Positions 8,723 to 13,842 of a stretch of DNA of 13,842 nucleotides are shown one piece after another. This DNA comes from Euperipatoides rowelli. Lineage: Eukaryota; Onychophora; Udeonychophora; Euonychophora; Peripatopsidae. The notes below the pieces were generated by a model. That model was not told the origin of the DNA. It did no database searches and was given only the letters and a program-made list of their open reading frames with translations. Both the position numbers and the translations under genes were made by a program. The stretch is taken from the NCBI GenBank assembly GCA_003024985.2, contig PXIH01S0009603.1. The stretch is one strand, 5' to 3'. Within the stretch, counting starts at the first letter, position 1, and each line of letters starts with the position of its first letter.

Positions 8723-9229
8723 TCCATAGAGACATTTGGTCTCTTTGAACCAAACAATCCATAGAAACATTTGATCTCTATGAATCATACAATTCATAGA
8801 GATCCGGTCTATAAATCAAACATTTCATAAAAACATCCAATCTCTATAAATCAAACAATTCATAAAGACACCCTGTTTCTATGACTCGAACAATTCATAG
8901 AGATATCCTATCTATGAATCAAACAATTCTTAGAGACATCAATCTCTATGAATCAATCAATTCCTAGAGACATTCGATCTCTATATTTGATTCATAGAGA
9001 CATCTGATCTCTATGAATCAAACAATTCATAGACATACCCAATCTCTATGACTCAAACAATTCATAGAGATATCCTATCTATGAATCAAACAATTCTTAG
9101 AGACACCAATCTCTATGAATCAATCAATTCCTAGAGACATTCGATCTCTATGTTTGATTTCTAGAGACATCTGATCTCTACGAGTCAAACAATTCTAAAA
9201 GACATCCGGGATCCATGAATGAACAATTT
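8723..9229. repeat. 35-bp dyad minisatellite with a 167-bp higher-order repeat
   Basis: About 15 monomers of 30-35 bp follow the pattern catagagacatctgatctct plus atgaatcaaacaatt. Each monomer contains a dyad, CATAGAGA then 5-7 bases then TCTCTATG, so each single strand could form a small hairpin per monomer. From 8896 five successive monomers (33, 34, 30, 35 and 35 bp) form a 167-bp unit that is repeated as 9063-9229 with few differences: the same shortened 30-bp monomer and the same tatcctatctatg and cttagagac variants recur at the same places. Monomers before 8896 are more diverged. Confidence 0.92.
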
Positions 9230-9524
9230 AATTGTATAAGAGCATTGAACAAATGTGGTCCACTAGATTCATAATATCTTCTCTATCTTTGTCATTTGTT
9301 CTCTCTGTAAAGTCTTCCTTGCTTCACTGTTGTAATGATTTCCATCTACTATGGTATGCTTGATTTGAAATAATTTTTGCAAATAAACATATTATTTCTA
9401 ATCATGCCTCCACATCTTAATTGGGGCTCCAGGACTAGAAATCCAGGTGATGTCTGGAACCATTACCTTATGTATTTTTGATAAGCTTTTTTTTTTTTTT
9501 TTTGGCTGTTAAGTATGTCATAAC
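9230..9524. other. No gene seen
   Basis: Unique-looking AT-rich sequence with a 17-T run (about 9487-9503) and a minor inverted pair (tccag/ctgga, near 9442). Nothing coding is recognised. Confidence 0.55.
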
Positions 9525-9813
9525 TAGGGCTTGGATAGTTATGTAAATATTTTTTTTTTAATTGAATGCTAATCACATGCTAATTAAGAAATTTTTATCG
9601 ATCTTGAAAAATTGAGTCGAATGATATAACTTTTATATTACATATAATTAGCCCACATATTTGGGGTTTTCTTACATATTATTGCAGTACATACATATTT
9701 TCACATATTTCAAGTTTTTCACCTGAAATTACATATTTTAAGAATAAATAGATATTTTTTTCATATTTCAATGATTTTTTAAAAATTAATTCCAATTTGC
9801 TACCTTAGCCCTG
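9525..9813. mobile_element. MITE candidate with hAT-like ends
   Basis: The left end TAGGGCTTGGATAG (9525-9538) and the reverse complement of the right end CAGGGCTAAGGTAG (9800-9813) match at 11 of 14 positions, bounding a 289-bp element. The interior repeats acatattt several times (9652-9740 region), a style common in short DNA transposons. Putative 8-bp flanks (gtcataac and caaatagc) agree at only four positions, so the target duplication is weak or decayed. No coding capacity. hAT assignment rests on the (C/T)AGGGCT terminus only. Confidence 0.45.
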
Positions 9814-10118
9814 CAAATAGCCTAATATTAATTTAAATGTTTATTTTATTTTTCTAGCTGAGATATCATTATTCCACATGCTTTAAAAAACATTGTATTA
9901 AATTAGTCTAAAAGCTTTTGTGGGAGCTTCCTGTTTGAAGATATATTTACAGTAAATCTTTAAATACTGGACTTTGTAGCTTTCATATAAAAACTAGTGA
10001 GAGCGCAACATTTACTATCTTTAATCTCTCTTTCTTAATTAGAAAATAAATATTAATAATTTATTTTTTATAAATAAGTTTGTCAAGTTAAGATGCCCAA
10101 GCAAAAACATTAAAGCTC
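9814..10118. other. No gene seen
   Basis: AT-rich sequence with no recognisable protein, RNA or repeat signal; homopolymer runs only. Confidence 0.55.
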
Positions 10119-10222
10119 TTTACCTTCTAGCGAGTGTGCCCAAATTTTTAACATGAGTAGGCGCGTGTCATAATTTTTACGTCTCATAGAATCCTGTGTA
10201 TTAAAATGCAATAACTACAAGA
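10119..10222. mobile_element. Two decayed ends of the TTAA MITE family
   Basis: TTTA (10119-10122, one base from TTAA) is followed by CCTTCTAGCGAGTGTGCC, a diverged copy of the CCTTYGAGCGAGCAYGC end seen at 11150 and 13187. Only 30 bp on, at 10153, atgagtaggcgcgtgtcata begins a diverged copy of the opposite end (atcagcgggcacatgtcata at 10923), continuing in parallel to about 10222 (ataactaca against ataactata). Because both ends face the same way, this is two fragments side by side, or one end of a longer composite running to 11150. Confidence 0.55.
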
Positions 10223-10385
10223 ACTTTTAAATATGACTAATAATGAAAATATTTCTTACATCTATTTTATATTTTGTTAAAGTTGTTACATTTTTTGTTC
10301 AGTTTAGATTTTTAATACTAATTTAAAATTATATCATAAATTCCTACAATTAAAACAAATCTACAAATGTAAATATGTGAAGGAA

Positions 10386-10688
10386 AATTTGTAAAATTAG
10401 TAATTTTTAAATTCATTTTATGGATTTTATCTTTGTATTTTTCTTTAGTAGCAAATAAAGTTTGCTTGAAAAAAAAAATGCCGTAAAATATGTGTTGAAG
10501 AAAGCAAGTCACGTAAATAACAAAATTATATAATGCTATTATCATTATCTAATTTTGTGATATAGGCTACGTTTGCTTTCTTCAAAATATTGCACTTTTT
10601 TTTTTTCAAGCAAACTTTATTTGCTATTAATGAAAATTATAAAGATAAAAGCTATAAATGAAATCAAAAATTACTAATTTTACAAATT
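10386..10688. repeat. Foldback of about 300 bp with 146-149-bp arms
   Basis: The left arm (10386-10534) and right arm (10543-10688) are imperfect reverse complements around a loop of about 8 nt. The core is a perfect 29-bp match: agcaaataaagtttgcttga plus As at 10450-10478 pairs with 10597-10625. Outer (aatttgtaaaattagtaatt / aattactaattttacaaatt) and inner (gaagaaagca / tgctttcttc) parts also pair. The minus-strand open frame at 10318-10545 comes from one arm and is not a gene. The foldback lies inside the interval bounded by the TTAA-type ends at 10123 and 11150. Confidence 0.85.
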
Positions 10689-10690
10689 AT

Positions 10691-10787
10691 GAATAATTCA
10701 GATTAGATATACAGGTAGACTATATGTCTATTATAGTCTACCTGTATATTATAATTACTGTATATTATTATCTAATCTGAATTATTC
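10691..10787. repeat. Nested double palindrome
   Basis: An outer 19-bp inverted pair (gaataattcagattagata at 10691-10709 and its exact complement at 10769-10787) encloses an inner 18-bp inverted pair (10707-10724 and 10732-10749, core acaggtagactata) around a 7-nt loop. The unpaired remainder is the 19 nt between the inner and outer right arms. It starts 2 bp after the larger foldback. Confidence 0.85.
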
Positions 10788-10918
10788 ATTTTTCTACATT
10801 CTNAGCAAAGTNTTTCTGTTTGTGAGTGTCATTTGCAGTAAATAAATTATATTGATAGCATTTCATAGACGCTGACGTTCTTTCCATTATACAATAATAA
10901 TACGGAAAAAAAAAAATC

Positions 10919-11154
10919 TTACATCAGCGGGCACATGTCATAAAATTTATGTCTAGACACATTATTACAAAGAATTCTAAAAAATAACTATAAAATGAGC
11001 TATGTGCATGGTAAAAACCTACCAATATTGTAGTGGGGGTTATTTTTAGGAATAGAAGGCAGAGATAAATCTACAAAACAATACACATAGACATATTTTA
11101 TAAAAATTTGGGTTTGTCGTAAAATTTACAACAGCATGCTCGCTCAAAGGTTAA
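10919..11154 (-). mobile_element. TTAA-flanked piggyBac-like MITE, copy A (228 bp)
   Basis: The minus strand starts at TTAA (11151-11154) with CCTTTGAGCGAGCATGC, runs 228 bp, and ends GCCCGCTGAT followed by GTAA (complement of 10919-10922). TTAA targets with CCY-starting ends are typical of the piggyBac superfamily. The inner sequence aligns throughout with the copy at 13187-13415, including a nearly identical central stretch around ccaatattgtagtg and ctatgtgcatgg. No coding capacity; it would need a transposase from elsewhere. Superfamily call is inferred from the ends. Confidence 0.7.
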
Positions 11155-13182
11155 GTTCACAGAATATGTAGAAGAATTTCCAGGACATTTTCAATAGAGT
11201 TGAAAACTTCTTAAATTCTAATTCCATATGAAATATCACTAACATGACACAACACATCTAAATTACTCGCTTCTAAACACAATGGCTAATGTGGTGAAAG
11301 ATTTAAATAAAAACAATAACTATTAAATAGTTCGTAATAATCTGATTTCTTTAAAGATTTGTGCCAAGCTATAGTATAATATCCACAGACATTTGTTTAT
11401 TTTATTTATTTCCTACTTTCTTATTAAAAAAGTTTTATTTTTTAAATAAAAATTAATTACACATTTATTCAATTTATTGTACCATTAAATTATCTTTAAA
11501 TTTAAAAAAAAGAAGAAAATAATTATTTTTAATAAAAGTTGCATATTTCATAATTTTTTTGTACATAATATTCACATTTTTTTTAAAAATACATAATTTA
11601 TCAATTTTTAGCACATATTTATGTATATATTTCACTATTTTTAAATGCATAACAATCCGGACCTTAGTCATAAATTTGTAGTTTCTTATGTAGGTGTGTC
11701 ATACAGAGGGCCATATTGGCCCTGGGCTGCCCTTTGGAGCCTTATTTGTAATACTTATTTCGGAAATACTTTTATTTAAAATAATTTTCTGATCATTTTA
11801 TAATATGTAATACAAATCTTGAAAAATTCTGTAAATCTTTTAAAAATTTTCATTATTTTATTTTTAACATTTTCTTTGTTCTAGTTCTATTAAATTTATA
11901 AAATTTTGAACATACAACATATTTAAAATCAACTTTATTCACCTATGGAATTATTAATAAATGGATTATATTTTATACGTTTTTCAGTTTTTCACATATT
12001 TATTTTTTTCAAAAGTTTTAATGTAATTTCAAAACAAATTGGTATTCTTTTCTTAGCCTATATTAATTTTATACGTGTTTTTCATGTGCATTTTGAGAGA
12101 TCGACACCAATGAATTCATCAAAAAAGCAAAACAAATAATGACTTTACATCATAGTTTTAGAATGCCCTACCCCTCCCCCTCAAATCTAATTACTATCCA
12201 AGCAAATTAACAAGCAATTATAATATGTTAGTGAAAATTCTAATTACTCTTAAGTCTAATGTTTCATTATTTTTATGTATGTTTATAATAACAGAGTCTA
12301 CGTCATTAATGACACTTGAGAAAGAAGGAAATGTTTAGATAAAAATTAAATAAAAATAAATGTTTAATAAATCTGAAAAGGGAATTCGAAGCTCTCTGTT
12401 ATTTGAAACCTGTTAATATAAAGAATAATAAATATGAACAATAACTCTTACAATCTAGAACTTTGTGCAGGTTTATGGGTTTTTTTTAGTAGCTGATGGT
12501 TAGAAAATTTAATTTGGTCATTTGCTATAAAACACCAAATGACTTTATTTTGCTATAAAATGTAACAATTTAAATTTACTATTTCTTACAAATTGACGCT
12601 TTTAAATTTAATGACTATTCAGGACTAAAACATTGCCTATTTTGATAAATTAATGTAACAATTAAGTAACAAATAATAGAAAAATATTGAAAAATTTGAC
12701 TATAATTGAAATGCTACTTCTAAAATAAAAGATTAAAGAGATTCTATTAAAACATATGAATACCTAGAAACTGGAAGGCCTAAATCCCATTTAATCACAT
12801 GATCAAGATGGATAGCAGCTTTATTTTTTCTTATTTACAGTCCTAACCTTACCGTTACCCTGAACCATAACTCCGACTAGGTGTGAAATCCACTATGCCC
12901 CAACCCTATGATAATCTAGAGGTGAAATAATTGTTTTTGATTGATTTCGATAATTTTGACACAACTTCCGTTTGCCCTTTCCGGAATGATGAAAATACAT
13001 GCACAGATGTTAAAAACGCTGTAAAATAGAACCTAGGACCTTCAAGTTTTAGGTACTTCTTTAAAACTATCAATTTATTTATAATAGAAAAATAATTATG
13101 CCATTCTTATCTAAACCTAATAAATTCTAAATCCTTATTTCTTAAACTCAATTCTAAATTTGAAATATAAAAATCAACATGT
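11155..13182. other. About 2 kb of AT-rich DNA without a recognisable gene
   Basis: Open frames at 11474-11671 (minus) and 11945-12139 (plus) are low-complexity and lack motifs. Minor items: a short hairpin agggcc/ggccct at 11707-11723 in a small GC-rich island (11705-11745), a stretch with cctaaccttaccgttaccc (12841-12860), and ttccggaa near 12980. None is strong enough to name. Confidence 0.6.
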
Positions 13183-13419
13183 TTAACCTTCGAGCGAGCA
13201 CGCTGTCGTAAAATTTTACGACAAATTCAATTTTTTATAAAATGTGTCTTATGTGTATAGTTATGGGTTTATTTCTGCCTTCTATTCCTAAAACTGACTC
13301 CCCACTACAATATTGGTAGGTTTTTACCATGCACATAGCCCATTTTATAGTTATTTTTTAGAATTATATGTAAAAAGACGNCCAGACATAAATTTTACGA
13401 CANGCNCCCGCTGATGTAA
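13183..13419 (+). mobile_element. TTAA-flanked piggyBac-like MITE, copy B (229 bp)
   Basis: TTAA (13183-13186) is followed by CCTTCGAGCGAGCACGC, a subterminal palindrome gtcgtaaaattttacgac (13205-13222), the shared core, and the end CCCGCTGAT plus GTAA (13416-13419). It is the inverted partner of copy A, about 2.0 kb away. Homology between the copies stops at these limits, which defines the element. Four N bases fall in the last 40 bp. Several differences from copy A are CG versus TG or CA (CTTCGAG/CTTTGAG, CACGC/CATGC, ACGACA/ATGACA), as from CpG decay; this copy keeps more CpG. Confidence 0.72.
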
Positions 13420-13767
13420 TAATTTTGACTTTCAGGTAGCGTAATACAAATATTATAAAACATTTAGGAATAAACTTATACATTTTTAAAATCAGAATTT
13501 AATGCAGATTTCAAAAATCAAAACNAAAAAATTNTATCTCNAACGACAGAGAAACAGTGATGGAACATGTAAGGATAAACTGGCTTTTTTTTTTATACCG
13601 ACATTTAGAAAAAAAATCATAAATAAAGATCTGTTTGTTGGAATTTTTTTTTCTTTATATTAAAATTCCTGATAAAAAAATAGAACGAAAAATACTATTT
13701 AAGTTTTTTTCTATCTGTTATAGATTTTGAAATATTTAACATAATGTATTCAGGCATTCAGATAAGG
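13420..13767. other. No gene seen
   Basis: AT-rich DNA with several N bases (13525-13541) and T or A runs. No motif is recognised. Confidence 0.5.
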
Positions 13768-13810
13768 GGCGTTTTGGCGTCATTTACGCCCTAATTTTAC
13801 AAAAAACGCC
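13768..13810. repeat. Nested CG-containing hairpin
   Basis: Outer arms ggcgtttt (13768-13775) and aaaacgcc (13803-13810) enclose an inner hairpin ggcgt (13776-13780), loop cattt, acgcc (13786-13790). Four CpG-bearing arms in a very AT-poor-in-CpG region suggest a transposon end that continues past the window. Confidence 0.55.
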
Positions 13811-13842
13811 TGTCAAAACAATTATAGAAGTCAGTGGAAGTC

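Noticed and set aside
8723-9229. CRISPR-like array because of palindromic repeats
   Set aside because: There are no spacers; monomers abut and share their full length.
9360-9400. gcaaataaacat as a polyadenylation signal of a host gene
   Set aside because: AATAAA is frequent by chance in DNA this AT-rich and no upstream exon is visible.
10318-10545. 75-aa minus-strand frame
   Set aside because: It consists largely of one arm of the foldback and is rich in F, I, Y and K, as AT-rich sequence dictates.
11701-11745. Small GC-rich island with agggcc/ggccct as a Helitron end
   Set aside because: No CTRR end after the hairpin and no paired TC start can be seen.
11945-12139. 64-aa hydrophobic frame, possibly a membrane peptide
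   Set aside because: Hydrophobicity follows from T-rich codons; no start context, splice signals or conserved motif can be seen.
12839-12872. cctaaccttaccgttaccct as interstitial telomere repeat
   Set aside because: Only loosely like TTAGGG/CCCTAA; no two exact consecutive units are present.

Overview
This window looks like non-coding nuclear DNA from an animal with an AT-rich, repeat-laden genome, probably an invertebrate. By eye it is roughly 70% A+T (not computed). It has long A and T runs, a few N bases typical of a draft assembly, decayed non-LTR retrotransposons, a SINE, MITE-like elements and two minisatellites. I cannot place the species. I see no intact protein-coding gene, no convincing host exon and no structural RNA gene. 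The longer open frames are AT-rich chance frames, frames running through repeats, or pieces of dead retrotransposon ORFs.

Left part (1-4335). A 53-bp tandem repeat runs off the left edge. At 1182-1505 lies the best-defined single insertion: a minus-strand, tRNA-like SINE of about 290 bp with pol III A- and B-box matches, an A-rich tail and 17-bp direct repeats on both sides. After it comes a hAT-like terminal sequence (1765-1783) that touches the start of a 34-bp minisatellite (1784-2687). The minisatellite is interrupted by a 5'-truncated LINE 3' end (2688-3545) and then resumes in phase (3546-4255).

Middle (4336-9230). About 1.8 kb of featureless AT-rich DNA contains a perfect 32-bp palindrome. 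Next is an inverted-repeat element (6140-6480) carrying repeated AATGCATTNTGGG-type motifs and a YY1-like site. Just downstream is a second LINE fragment (about 6555-8049) that runs from the end of the endonuclease domain into the first reverse transcriptase blocks, broken by many stops and frameshifts. The two LINE fragments cover complementary halves of a CR1/L2/jockey-type ORF2, and neither holds the YxDD catalytic block. At 8723-9229 is a second minisatellite of about 35-bp monomers, each built on a CATAGAGA...TCTCTATG dyad and organised into a 167-bp five-monomer higher-order repeat.

Right part (9231-13842). A hAT-like MITE candidate (9525-9813) is followed by a cluster of TTAA-flanked, piggyBac-like termini. 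Two near-identical 228/229-bp MITE copies lie in opposite orientation at 10923-11150 and 13187-13415, and further related ends lie at 10123-10222. Between the ends at 10123 and 11150 sit a foldback of about 300 bp and a nested palindrome. The interest here is in repeat architecture: nested insertions, dyad-based satellites and a probably unnamed TTAA MITE family. It does not lie in any gene system. All family names come from motif recognition and have not been checked by database search.
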